NCBI GenBank assembly: GCA_937974195.1
Contig: CALJIC010000131.1
Location: forward strand, 16,156-80,155
Direction: 5' to 3'
DNA length: 64,000 nucleotides
DNA from: an uncultured Roseiflexaceae bacterium
Lineage (GTDB): Bacteria > Chloroflexota > Chloroflexia > Chloroflexales > Roseiflexaceae
Shown here: one piece after another, positions 26,773 through 34,565 of the stretch
Layout: every line of letters starts with the position of its first letter
How positions within the stretch are numbered: position 1 is the first letter of the stretch
Notes under the pieces: model-generated
The model's input: only the letters and a program-made list of their open reading frames with translations
Database searches by the model: none
Told to the model about the DNA's origin: nothing
Position numbers and translations under genes: made by a program

Positions 26773-26801
26773 TTGCTATTCACCAACTCGCAACCTATAC
26801 T
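26773..26801 (+). promoter_or_regulatory. Promoter for the tandem-domain/AAA/CpaF module
   Basis: TTGCTA (26773-26778), 17-base spacer, TATACT (26796-26801). The predicted start (about 26808) falls inside the left arm of the hairpin that follows, so upstream terminator and downstream promoter overlap. Confidence 0.6.
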
Positions 26802-26804
26802 GAG

Positions 26805-26833
26805 GCCGGGTGTCAACGAGGCACCCGGCTTTT
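26805..26833 (+). terminator. Rho-independent terminator
   Basis: GCCGGGTG (26805-26812) pairs with CACCCGGC (26822-26829) over a 9-base loop and is followed by TTTT. It fits an intrinsic terminator for the MiaB-CPBP-TPR transcript ending at 26709. Confidence 0.65.
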
Positions 26834-26853
26834 CGTTCGTGTCGAGGAGACCC

Positions 26854-27534
26854 ATGGACCTGCGGGTTGACGAAAGAGGCCACTTCTTCACGCCGCGGAT
26901 CACTAAGGATGCCGTTGCGGCCTTCGTGCGCACGCCGGACCAGGTGATCGTCGGCTCGATCTATGTGCGCCCCGGCCAGCGTCTGACCGATGAGCTGAAC
27001 AACGACGGGGCCGCGTTTCTTCCGATCACCGACGCCCAGGTGTACAGCGCCGCTGACGAAGCGCTGCTCTACCGCACCAGCCTGCTCATGGTCGCCTACC
27101 GCTCGATCGTGCTGATCGGCGAGCTTGATGCGATGGCGATGATCCGGCCGGTGCCCTGGCAGCAGTCCGACCCGGAGCGCGAGCCGCAGCTGGTTGTGGC
27201 CGACACCGTCGTGCGGGTGAATGAGCGAGGCAAGTTCTTCTCGCCCCGCATTCCGAAAGACGCGCTGCAGATCTTGGCCCACGTCGGCGACATGGTGCTG
27301 CGGGGGCATATGTACGTGCGCCCCGAGCGCCGGCTGCGCGATGAGCTGAACGACGCGCGCTCGCGCTTCCTGCCGATCACCGACGCCCGGATCTTCGATC
27401 GCGCCGATGCCCCGCTCTACCACTCCGGCTTCCTGCTGGTGGCCTACGAGCACATTGTGACGCTCTGCCCGATCGAATCACTCGACACCGAGCGGCCGGC
27501 CGGATCGCCGGATGCCCAGGAGGAGATCGCATGA
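26854..27534 (+). CDS. Tandem-duplicated domain protein of unknown function
   Basis: From ATG 26854 ('gaggag' upstream) the 226-residue protein is two copies of one ~85-residue domain. Copy 1 spans about 1-90 ('VDERGHFFTPRITKDAV', 'YVRPGQRLTDELNN', 'FLPITDAQVY'). Copy 2 spans about 120-210 ('VNERGKFFSPRIPKDAL', 'YVRPERRLRDELND', 'FLPITDARIF'). The closing 'LLMVAYRSIVLI' and 'LLVAYEHIVTL' match too. No known family is recognised. Its stop overlaps the ATG of the AAA+ gene (ATGA), so it belongs with the AAA/CpaF genes. It may be a regulatory or adaptor component of that machinery (inference). Confidence 0.75.
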   Translation: MDLRVDERGHFFTPRITKDAVAAFVRTPDQVIVGSIYVRPGQRLTDELNNDGAAFLPITDAQVYSAADEALLYRTSLLMVAYRSIVLIGELDAMAMIRPVPWQQSDPEREPQLVVADTVVRVNERGKFFSPRIPKDALQILAHVGDMVLRGHMYVRPERRLRDELNDARSRFLPITDARIFDRADAPLYHSGFLLVAYEHIVTLCPIESLDTERPAGSPDAQEEIA

Positions 27535-28961
27535 GCTTTCTGTCGCGCCAGTTTTCAGCTATCGATACAGCCCAAACGCACTCGAATGGCGCGCCTCAGG
27601 CGCCCCAGGGCCGCATCGAGCACACCCCATCCCCGGCCGCCGGCCAGCTCCCGGTGCTGCCGCCCGAGCCGACCTCGGTGGAGGAGACGGGCCTCAATCT
27701 GGGCTTCCTGCACGACCTCGTGCTCAAAGTCATCTACTTCCACGGCAACATCACCGCCCAGCAGATCGCCGACGTGACGCGGCTGCCGTTCTTCGGCGTG
27801 CTGGACAAGGTGCTCGAGTTTCTGAAGCTCGAGGAGTACGTGGACATCATCGGCTCCCAGGGCGGCTTCGGCGAGCGCGCCTTCCAGTACACCCTGGCCA
27901 GCAAGGGCCGCGTAAAGATCCACGAGGTCATCGCGCGCTCGCAGTACGCCGGCCCGGCCCCCGTCCCGCTCGAGGCCTACGTGCGCATGGTCAAGCGCCA
28001 GGCGGTCGGCGAGCTGGTTGTGGATACGGCCAAGGTGCGCGCGGCCTTCGACCACCTGGTGATCAGCGACCGGATGCTCGACAAGATCGGCCCGGCGGCT
28101 AACTCCGCCCGCTCGCTGTTCCTGTACGGCCCTCCCGGCAACGGCAAGACGACGATCGCCGAGGGGATCGCCAACCTGCTCGGCGGCTACATCCTGATCC
28201 CGTACGCCGTGGAGGTCGACGGGCAGGTCGTGAAGGTCTTCGACCCGCTCAACCACCAGGCGGTCGACCTGCCGAACCTGCCGGTCGAGCAGCCCCAGCG
28301 GGCGGCGCAGGCCGGCCCGGTGGCCGACGCGGTTCCGCCGCAGCCGGACCGCCGCTGGGTGGTGTGCAAGCGCCCGCAGGTGGTGGTGGGCGGCGAGCTG
28401 ATCCTCGAGCAGCTGGAGCTGATCTTCGACCCGATCGCCAAGGTGTACGAGGCGCCCTACCAGATGAAGGCCAACGGCGGCCTGTTCCTGATCGATGACT
28501 TCGGCCGCCAGAAGTGCCGGCCGCAGGACCTGCTGAACCGCTGGATCGTCCCGCTCGAGAAGAAGCACGACTACCTGGCCCTCCAGACCGGCAAGAAGAT
28601 CGAGGTGCCGTTCGATGTGCTGATCGTCTTCTCGACCAACCTCTCGCCCCAGGACCTGGTGGACGACGCGTTTCTCCGGCGTATCCGGCACAAGATCGAG
28701 GTGCCGAACCCCTCCCCGGACGAGTTCCGCGAGATCTTCCGACGCGTCGCCAAGGCCAAGGGCGTTCAGTACCACGACGAAGGGCTGCGCTACCTGCTCC
28801 TTGAGCGCTACAAGCGCGACGGGCGCGACCTGCGCGCATGCCACCCGCGCGACCTGTGCGACCAGATTCTCGACGAGGCGAAGTATCGCGGCAGCCAGCC
28901 GGCTATGACGCGCGAGCTGCTCGACCGCGCCTACGACGCCTACTTCGTAAAGCTGGCCTGA
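27531..28961 (+). CDS. AAA+ ATPase with N-terminal winged-helix-like region
   Basis: A 476-residue protein. The N-terminal 55 residues are Pro/Gln-rich linker. Residues about 60-135 look like a winged helix ('HDLVLKVIYFHGNITAQQIA'). The AAA+ core has Walker A 'LYGPPGNGKTTIAEG' (about 200-214), Walker B 'GGLFLIDDFGRQ', sensor 1 'VLIVFSTNLSP' and an arginine-finger-like 'DAFLRRIRHKI'. A C-terminal helical lid ends it. Start and upstream stop overlap (ATGA). CpaF follows 137 bp downstream, so a role in a Tad-like pilus or secretion system is plausible but unproven. Related proteins are annotated only as ATPases. Confidence 0.8.
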   Translation: MSFLSRQFSAIDTAQTHSNGAPQAPQGRIEHTPSPAAGQLPVLPPEPTSVEETGLNLGFLHDLVLKVIYFHGNITAQQIADVTRLPFFGVLDKVLEFLKLEEYVDIIGSQGGFGERAFQYTLASKGRVKIHEVIARSQYAGPAPVPLEAYVRMVKRQAVGELVVDTAKVRAAFDHLVISDRMLDKIGPAANSARSLFLYGPPGNGKTTIAEGIANLLGGYILIPYAVEVDGQVVKVFDPLNHQAVDLPNLPVEQPQRAAQAGPVADAVPPQPDRRWVVCKRPQVVVGGELILEQLELIFDPIAKVYEAPYQMKANGGLFLIDDFGRQKCRPQDLLNRWIVPLEKKHDYLALQTGKKIEVPFDVLIVFSTNLSPQDLVDDAFLRRIRHKIEVPNPSPDEFREIFRRVAKAKGVQYHDEGLRYLLLERYKRDGRDLRACHPRDLCDQILDEAKYRGSQPAMTRELLDRAYDAYFVKLA

Positions 28962-29098
28962 CCTAGCGCCGGGTTGGTACAGCGCATCGCTACAATGGGA
29001 GCAGCTGTGGAAGGGCGCTTCCGCAAACACTGGCAGCTTATAACTTGTCCGGCATCGAGGCGCGATCCGGGCGTAAATCCTCTAAGGAGTAACGTCGC

Positions 29099-30547
29099 AT
29101 GGCACTCTTGAAGCGTATTGGCGGCACCCCATCCAACGACACACCATCCGCTGGTACAGGCGTCGCGGCGCCTCCTACGCCTCCGGCATCCTCGCAGCCA
29201 CCGCGCGCGCACGCTGACGTGCAGGCCGCGGCTCCGGCGCAGCCGGGGGCAACGGATGTCTCGGACCAGCGCATGCTCGAGCTGTCGCTCTGGATCGTCG
29301 ATCGTATCCAAGGGTCGCTCGGCACCCAGTCGGATCTCAAGCGCACGCCGGAGTCGGAGCGCATGCTCCAGGAGCGCTTCGCCAACTACCTGCGCCAGAG
29401 TGGGGTGAGCCTCAGCGAGGCGCAGGCGCGGCGTCTGTACGAGATGGTGATGGACGAGCTGTTCGGCTTCGGGCCGCTCGAGCCGCTGCTGCGCGACGAC
29501 TCGATCACCGAGGTGATGGTCAACGGGCCGCGCCTGGTGTACATCGAGCAGAACGGCAAGATCACGCTGACGCCGATCCGGTTCGCGAACGACGAGCACG
29601 TGCTCAAGGTGATCGACCGGATCATCCGCCCGCTCGGGCGGCGCATCGACCGCAAGTGGCCGATGGTCGACGCGCGCCTCCCGGACGGCAGCCGCGTCAA
29701 CGCCGTCATCCCGCCCTGCGCGATCGACGGCCCCTCGATCACCATCCGCAAGTTCGCCAAGAAGAAGCTGACCGTCGAGGACCTGATCCGCTTCGGCTCG
29801 ATCACGCCCGAGATGGCCGAGTTCCTGCGGGCCTGTGTGGTGAGCCGGCTCAACATCATCGTCTCGGGCGGCACCGGCTCCGGTAAGACCACGCTGCTCA
29901 ACGTGCTCTCGAACTTCATCCCCGAGGATGAGCGCATCGTGACGATCGAGGACAGCGCCGAGCTGAAGCTGGCGCAGGAGCACGTGGTCCGGCTCGAGTC
30001 CAAGCCGCCGGAGGTCGATGGCACCGGTCGCGTGACGATCAACGACCTGGTGATCAACTCGCTGCGTATGCGCCCGGAGCGCATCGTGATCGGCGAGTGC
30101 CGCGGCGGCGAGACGATGGCGATGCTCCAGGCGATGAACACCGGGCACGACGGCTCGCTCTCGACTCTGCACGCCAACACGCCGCGCGACGCGATCGCCC
30201 GTATGGAGACGATGGCGATGATGGCCGGCATGGACATGCCGGTGCACGTGATCCGCGAGCAGATCGCCTCGGCGGTGGACCTGATCGTCCAGCAGACCCG
30301 CCTGGAGGACGGCCAGCGCAAGGTGGCCTACATCACCGAGGTGCAGGGCATGGAGGGCGACGTGGTGGTGCTGCAGGACATCTTCATGCTCCACATCCTC
30401 GGCAAGACCCCGGAGGGCAAGCTGATCACCGAGCTGCGCCCGACCGGCACCCGCCCGCGCTTCAGCTCCCGCCTCGAGGCGCACGGCTTCAAGCTGCCGC
30501 CGCACATCTTCGGCGCGCAGATCCCGGGCCAGAACAAGCGCTGGTGA
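29099..30547 (+). CDS. CpaF/TadA-family secretion ATPase
   Basis: A 482-residue type II/IV secretion ATPase. After a Pro/Ala-rich N-terminus it has an all-helical segment ('ARRLYEMVMDELFGFGPLEP', 'DDSITEVMVNGP'). Walker A 'SGGTGSGKTTLLNVLSNF' is near residues 256-273, the Asp box is 'RIVTIEDSAEL', Walker B is 'ERIVIGECRGGE' and the His box 'GHDGSLSTLHANTP'. These are hallmarks of CpaF/TadA, which power Tad (Flp) pilus assembly. The tadB/tadC and pilin genes usually alongside are absent here. A 'taaggagt' site precedes the ATG by 9 bases. Confidence 0.92.
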   Translation: MALLKRIGGTPSNDTPSAGTGVAAPPTPPASSQPPRAHADVQAAAPAQPGATDVSDQRMLELSLWIVDRIQGSLGTQSDLKRTPESERMLQERFANYLRQSGVSLSEAQARRLYEMVMDELFGFGPLEPLLRDDSITEVMVNGPRLVYIEQNGKITLTPIRFANDEHVLKVIDRIIRPLGRRIDRKWPMVDARLPDGSRVNAVIPPCAIDGPSITIRKFAKKKLTVEDLIRFGSITPEMAEFLRACVVSRLNIIVSGGTGSGKTTLLNVLSNFIPEDERIVTIEDSAELKLAQEHVVRLESKPPEVDGTGRVTINDLVINSLRMRPERIVIGECRGGETMAMLQAMNTGHDGSLSTLHANTPRDAIARMETMAMMAGMDMPVHVIREQIASAVDLIVQQTRLEDGQRKVAYITEVQGMEGDVVVLQDIFMLHILGKTPEGKLITELRPTGTRPRFSSRLEAHGFKLPPHIFGAQIPGQNKRW

Positions 30548-30602
30548 TACTGAGGCGTGAGGGCCGGCGGTCGAAGACTGCCGGCCCTCTCTCTATGTCT
30601 TT

Positions 30603-31194
30603 TTCCGCGGCTCTGCAGCGACTTCGTCGCCGCAGAGCCGCGAGGAAAAGGGATCTCGGAGGGCCTGCGGCCCTCCGAACCTCCCTGCGGGAATGTAGTC
30701 CGTGGGGAGTGCCGCCTTCCACACCCCTCGGTGAAAGACTGCTCGGAGGGCCTGCGGCCTCCGAACCTCCCTGCGGGAATGTAGTCCGTGGGGAGTGCCG
30801 CCTTCCACACTCCTCGGTGAAAGACTGTTCGGAGGGCCTGTGGCCCTCCGAACCTCCCTGCGGAAAGCTGCCCTAGTGGGCGGCGCGCCCTCCACACCTC
30901 CCGGTGAAAGGCTGCCCTGGTAGCCAGCGCTCTCCGAATCTCCTGCAGCAAGCAGCTCTGGAAGGTGATCCCGCGCGTCCGCTGCACGCCGCAGGGGCTC
31001 ACGCCTCCGAATCTCCTGCAGCAAGCAGCTCTGGAAGGTGTGCCGCCTTCCACACTCCTCGGTGCTTCCTGCGGAAAGCTGCTCTAGTGGGCGGCGCGCC
31101 TTCCACATCTCCCGGCTCGGAAGGCGAGCGCTCCGCACCTCTCCGCGGAGCGCCTGTGCGGAAGCCACAAGGGCAACTGCGTATGCCGTGTCAG
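30603..31194. repeat. Second 43-bp-unit array, headed by palindrome II
   Basis: Mirror image of the 22.9-23.5 kb array. It starts with palindrome II (about 30605-30642, one mismatch), then 'gggatctcggagggcctgcgg'-type units. The block 'cggagggcctg' recurs at 30657, 30744 and 30830 (86-87 bases, two 43-bp half-units). A block 'cctccgaatctcctgcag' occurs twice (about 30932 and 31004). About 12 units in all. It ends in terminal motif 'tgcgtatgccgtgtcag', whose last bases provide the stop codon of comF on the other strand. This fills the 643-bp gap after cpaF. Confidence 0.85.
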
Positions 31195-31841
31195 TAGTCC
31201 GGGCGCGAGCGCGCCAGCGCCAGCCCGTAGACCTCGGCCGTCCCAGCGGCCCGCAGCGCCTCGGCGCATGCCCCCATCGTCGCCCCGGTGGTCAGCACAT
31301 CGTCGATGAGCAGCGCTCGCCGCGGGGGTGGCGCGTCGGCGGTCCACGCGAATGCGCCGCGCACATTCTCCGCACGCGCCCGAGCATCGAGACGGGCCTG
31401 CTGCCCGGTCGCCCGGACGCGCACCAGCCCTTCGCTGACCAGCGTGCTCCCCACCGCCCGCGCGACGTGCGCCGCGATCACCTCGGCCTGGTTGAAGCCG
31501 CGCTCGGCCAGCCGGTCGCGGTGCAGCGGCACTGCGAGGATCGCTTCGAACGGGAGCGGGCGCGCGGTGAGATCTGCCGCGAGCAGGTCGGCGAGGGGCT
31601 GGGCCATGCGCTGCTGCCGGCGGTACTTGAGCTGGTGTACCACCGCGCGCAGCGGCCCGTTGAAGAGGTAGACGATGCGCACCTCGGTCAGGCTGGCCGG
31701 CTGGTTGCGCAGCCCGCCGGGGTAGGGGCGCAGCTCGGCGCGGCAGCTGGCGCAGAGCAGCGCGCCGGCCCTGCGGCAGCCGGCGCAGCGGTCGGGGAAC
31801 AGGAACGCGAGCAGGGCATCGAGCAGCGCGCGGGCGAACAT
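31191..31841 (-). CDS. ComF-family phosphoribosyltransferase-like protein
   Basis: A 216-residue ComF/GntX-like protein. An N-terminal zinc ribbon ('CAGCRRAGALLCASC') precedes a phosphoribosyltransferase fold with 'ILAVPLHRDRLAERGFNQAE' and the PRPP loop 'RALLIDDVLTTGATM'. ComF takes part in handling incoming single-stranded DNA during natural competence; the enzymatic activity is uncertain. ATG 31841 follows 'ggagg' by five bases. The TGA stop lies within the terminal sequence of the adjacent repeat array, so the C-terminus may have been shaped by that element. Confidence 0.88.
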   Translation of the reverse strand: MFARALLDALLAFLFPDRCAGCRRAGALLCASCRAELRPYPGGLRNQPASLTEVRIVYLFNGPLRAVVHQLKYRRQQRMAQPLADLLAADLTARPLPFEAILAVPLHRDRLAERGFNQAEVIAAHVARAVGSTLVSEGLVRVRATGQQARLDARARAENVRGAFAWTADAPPPRRALLIDDVLTTGATMGACAEALRAAGTAEVYGLALARSRPDY

Positions 31842-32046
31842 CGCGGCCTCCGGTCGAGCGGCTTCTCCGCTCCGAGTCTAGCGACCGCGCCGCGGCGCCG
31901 AAATAGGCGGGCGGTCCCGCGCACGCACGACATTGGTTTGTAATCGGATTGTACGATTCGTACTCCTCCGGCGCCGAGTTTGTCGGCTACCATGGAGCCA
32001 ATAGACCGCCGACTAGGGCTGCACTGCTCACCGGGAGTGTTCTACG

Positions 32047-34524
32047 TTGCGTAACCGTCTCATCGTACACATCGGCGTCATCATCCTGCTGAGCCTCACC
32101 GGGGTCGGTGTGCCGGCGGCCGCTCGAGATGCCGAAGCTCCGGCGCTGCTGCACCTGCGGCGCGCCACGTTCAACCCGCTGGACAAGGCACTCTCAGCTC
32201 CTGCTGTCACGGCGGCTGCCCCGTCCGAGCTGCTGCTGGTGCAGCTCAGCGGCCCGCCCGATGAGCACGCCCGGGAGCGCCTGGCGGCCGCCGGCCTCAC
32301 GCCGCTCTGGTACGTGCCGGACAACGCGTTTCTGGTGCGTGCGACCGCCGGCGCAGCGGGGAAGTCGCTGGCCAGCATCGCCCCGGAGGTGCGCTGGATC
32401 GGGGCGTACACCCCGTGGTTCAAGCTGGCGCCAGAGCTCGATGGGCAGCTCGCCTCCGGCGCCGATCTCGATCTGCAGCTGGTCGTCGCCCCCGACGCCG
32501 CCCCGGACGGTGTCGCGCAGGAGGTCGTGGCGCGGGGCGGGCGTGTGCTGGAGCTGGCGCGCGGCGTCAACGGTACGGTGCTGCGGGTGACGCTTCCTTC
32601 TACAGCGCTCAGCGCGCTGCTGGCGCGAGACGACCTGCTGTGGGCCGAGCCGTACCTGGCGGCGGAGGTGCTGGTCGACCGCGCCAGGGCGATCGGCGGC
32701 GTGCCCGGCGTGTACGAGGAGCTGGGGCTGACCGGCGAGGGGCAGATCATCGCCGTGACCGACACCGGCCTGGACGTCGAGCACAGCCTGAGCGCGGACT
32801 TCAGCGGGCGCGTGGCGCGCGGGTTCTCGCGGCAGGAGATGTTCGCCCCGTGCCAAGGGCTGGCAGCCTTGGGTGAGCCGAACACCTGGAGCGATCTGCA
32901 CGGCCACGGGACGCACGTCGCCGGGCTGGCTGTCGGGAGCGGCGCGCTGTCGGACGGCGTGTTCAGCGGCGTGGCGCCGGGGGCGCGCCTGGTGGTTCAG
33001 GCGGTGTCCAGCGGCGGCACGACGCTCGACTGCCTGCCGTCCGCGCAGGTCTACCTGGGGATGGCGTACGAGGCCGGCGCGCGCATCCACAACGGGAGCT
33101 TCGGCCGCAGGACCGGCTCGGGGAGCTGCGAGTACGGGTGCTACACGGCCGAGGATTCGACGATCGATGACTTCCTGTGGAAGCACAAGGACTACCTGTT
33201 CGTCGTCGCGGCGGGCAACCAGGGTGTCGACGAATCGCGTGACGGAGTTGTGGACGCCGACTCGCTGAACTCACCCGGCACCGCGAAGAACGTGGTGACC
33301 GTCGGGGCGAGCGAGAATCAGCGGGCGGGACTCGGGAGCTGCGGGGCGGAGGAGGCCCCCGAGTTCGTGTGCTACGGGACCGCCTGGGGCAGCAACTTCC
33401 CGGCGGAGCCGATCCGGTCCGACTTCATCAGCGACAACCCGAACGGCATGGCGGCGTTCTCGAGCCGCGGCCCGACCGACGACGGGCGTATCAAGCCGGA
33501 CCTGGTGGCGCCCGGCACGAACATCATCTCCGCGCGCAGCCACAAGCCGGGCGCGCTGTACGGCACCGCCTACAGCGATGACTACGCCTACCTCTCGGGC
33601 ACGTCGATGGCGACGCCGCAGGTGAGCGGGGTGGCGGCGCTGGCGCGGCAGTGGCTGGCGCGCGATCGGCTGGTGAGCGCGCCGAGCGCGGCGCTGCTCA
33701 AGGCGCTGCTGCTCAACGGCGCGGTGAGCCTGCGCCCCGGCCAGTACGCGACGGTCGCGGAGCTGCCGGATGCGTGGCCGAACTCTGTCGAGGGCTGGGG
33801 GCGGCTGTCGGCCGAGAACACGGTGGGCCTGGGCGGCGAGGACCGCATCTGGCTCGCGGAGCACGGCGGCGTCGCGACGGGCCAGCTCGTCGAGTACGCG
33901 CTCAGCGTGCAGGCCGGGGAGCCGCTGCGGGTGACGCTGGCGTGGACGGACTACCCCGGCGCGCCGGGCGTCTCCAAGGCGCTTGTGAATGACCTCGACC
34001 TGCGGGTGATTGCGCCGGGCGGGGTTGTGCTGGCGGGCAACAGCACGGCGGACCTGTCGCTCGGGTGCCGCTTCGACGGCGCGGACCGCTGCAACAACGT
34101 GGAGAGCGTCGAGCTGCCCGCGCCGCACTCCGGCATCTACATCGTTCAGGTCTACGGCGCCTCAGTGCCGTTCGGGCCGCAGCCCTTCGCGCTGGCCGCC
34201 CGCGGCGAGCAGATCCTCGACCCGGCGCTGAGCGCCCCGCTGCTCGAGCCGATCGCGGGCCCGGGGCCGGCGCTGGCCCTGAAGTGGAGCGCGGTGGACG
34301 GTGCGGCCTTCTACCGCGTCCAGATCAGCTCCAGCAGCAGCTTCGCCGACGTGACGACCGAGTACGCCTCGCAGGCGTCGCACACGGCGTTCGCGCAGGA
34401 GGGGAGCTACTTCGTGCGGGTGCGCGCCTGCACAGTGAGCGCGTGCGGCCCGTACAGCAACGTGCGCTCCATCACGGTTACCCGCAGCCCGCTCCAGTTC
34501 TACGTGCCGCTCGTACAGTCATAG
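32047..34524 (+). CDS. Secreted subtilisin-like (S8) serine protease
   Basis: It starts with TTG at 32047 and a signal peptide ('LIVHIGVIILLSLTGVGVPAAA'). The 825-residue preproprotein has a propeptide (about 30-220) and an S8 catalytic domain with Asp 239 ('AVTDTGLDVEHS'), His 287 ('HGHGTHVAGLAVG') and Ser 520 ('LSGTSMATPQVSG'). A beta-sandwich follows ('VTLAWTDYPGAPGVSKALVN', P-domain-like, about 600-720), then a fibronectin III-like domain (about 735-815). It ends 'LQFYVPLVQS'. Short 'Y(V/L)PLV' C-terminal tails recur on secreted Chloroflexota proteins and may be a sorting or anchoring signal. No sortase motif is present. Confidence 0.9.
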   Translation: MRNRLIVHIGVIILLSLTGVGVPAAARDAEAPALLHLRRATFNPLDKALSAPAVTAAAPSELLLVQLSGPPDEHARERLAAAGLTPLWYVPDNAFLVRATAGAAGKSLASIAPEVRWIGAYTPWFKLAPELDGQLASGADLDLQLVVAPDAAPDGVAQEVVARGGRVLELARGVNGTVLRVTLPSTALSALLARDDLLWAEPYLAAEVLVDRARAIGGVPGVYEELGLTGEGQIIAVTDTGLDVEHSLSADFSGRVARGFSRQEMFAPCQGLAALGEPNTWSDLHGHGTHVAGLAVGSGALSDGVFSGVAPGARLVVQAVSSGGTTLDCLPSAQVYLGMAYEAGARIHNGSFGRRTGSGSCEYGCYTAEDSTIDDFLWKHKDYLFVVAAGNQGVDESRDGVVDADSLNSPGTAKNVVTVGASENQRAGLGSCGAEEAPEFVCYGTAWGSNFPAEPIRSDFISDNPNGMAAFSSRGPTDDGRIKPDLVAPGTNIISARSHKPGALYGTAYSDDYAYLSGTSMATPQVSGVAALARQWLARDRLVSAPSAALLKALLLNGAVSLRPGQYATVAELPDAWPNSVEGWGRLSAENTVGLGGEDRIWLAEHGGVATGQLVEYALSVQAGEPLRVTLAWTDYPGAPGVSKALVNDLDLRVIAPGGVVLAGNSTADLSLGCRFDGADRCNNVESVELPAPHSGIYIVQVYGASVPFGPQPFALAARGEQILDPALSAPLLEPIAGPGPALALKWSAVDGAAFYRVQISSSSSFADVTTEYASQASHTAFAQEGSYFVRVRACTVSACGPYSNVRSITVTRSPLQFYVPLVQS

Positions 34525-34551
34525 GGCGCGCACGGCGGAACGACGCGCCCT
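34523..34551. terminator. Hairpin between convergent genes
   Basis: AGGGCGCG (34523-34530) pairs with CGCGCCCT (34544-34551) just after the protease stop, ahead of the convergent cNMP/ferredoxin gene. It is modest and has no T-tract. Confidence 0.4.
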
Positions 34552-34565
34552 CCGCGTCGCGCGTG

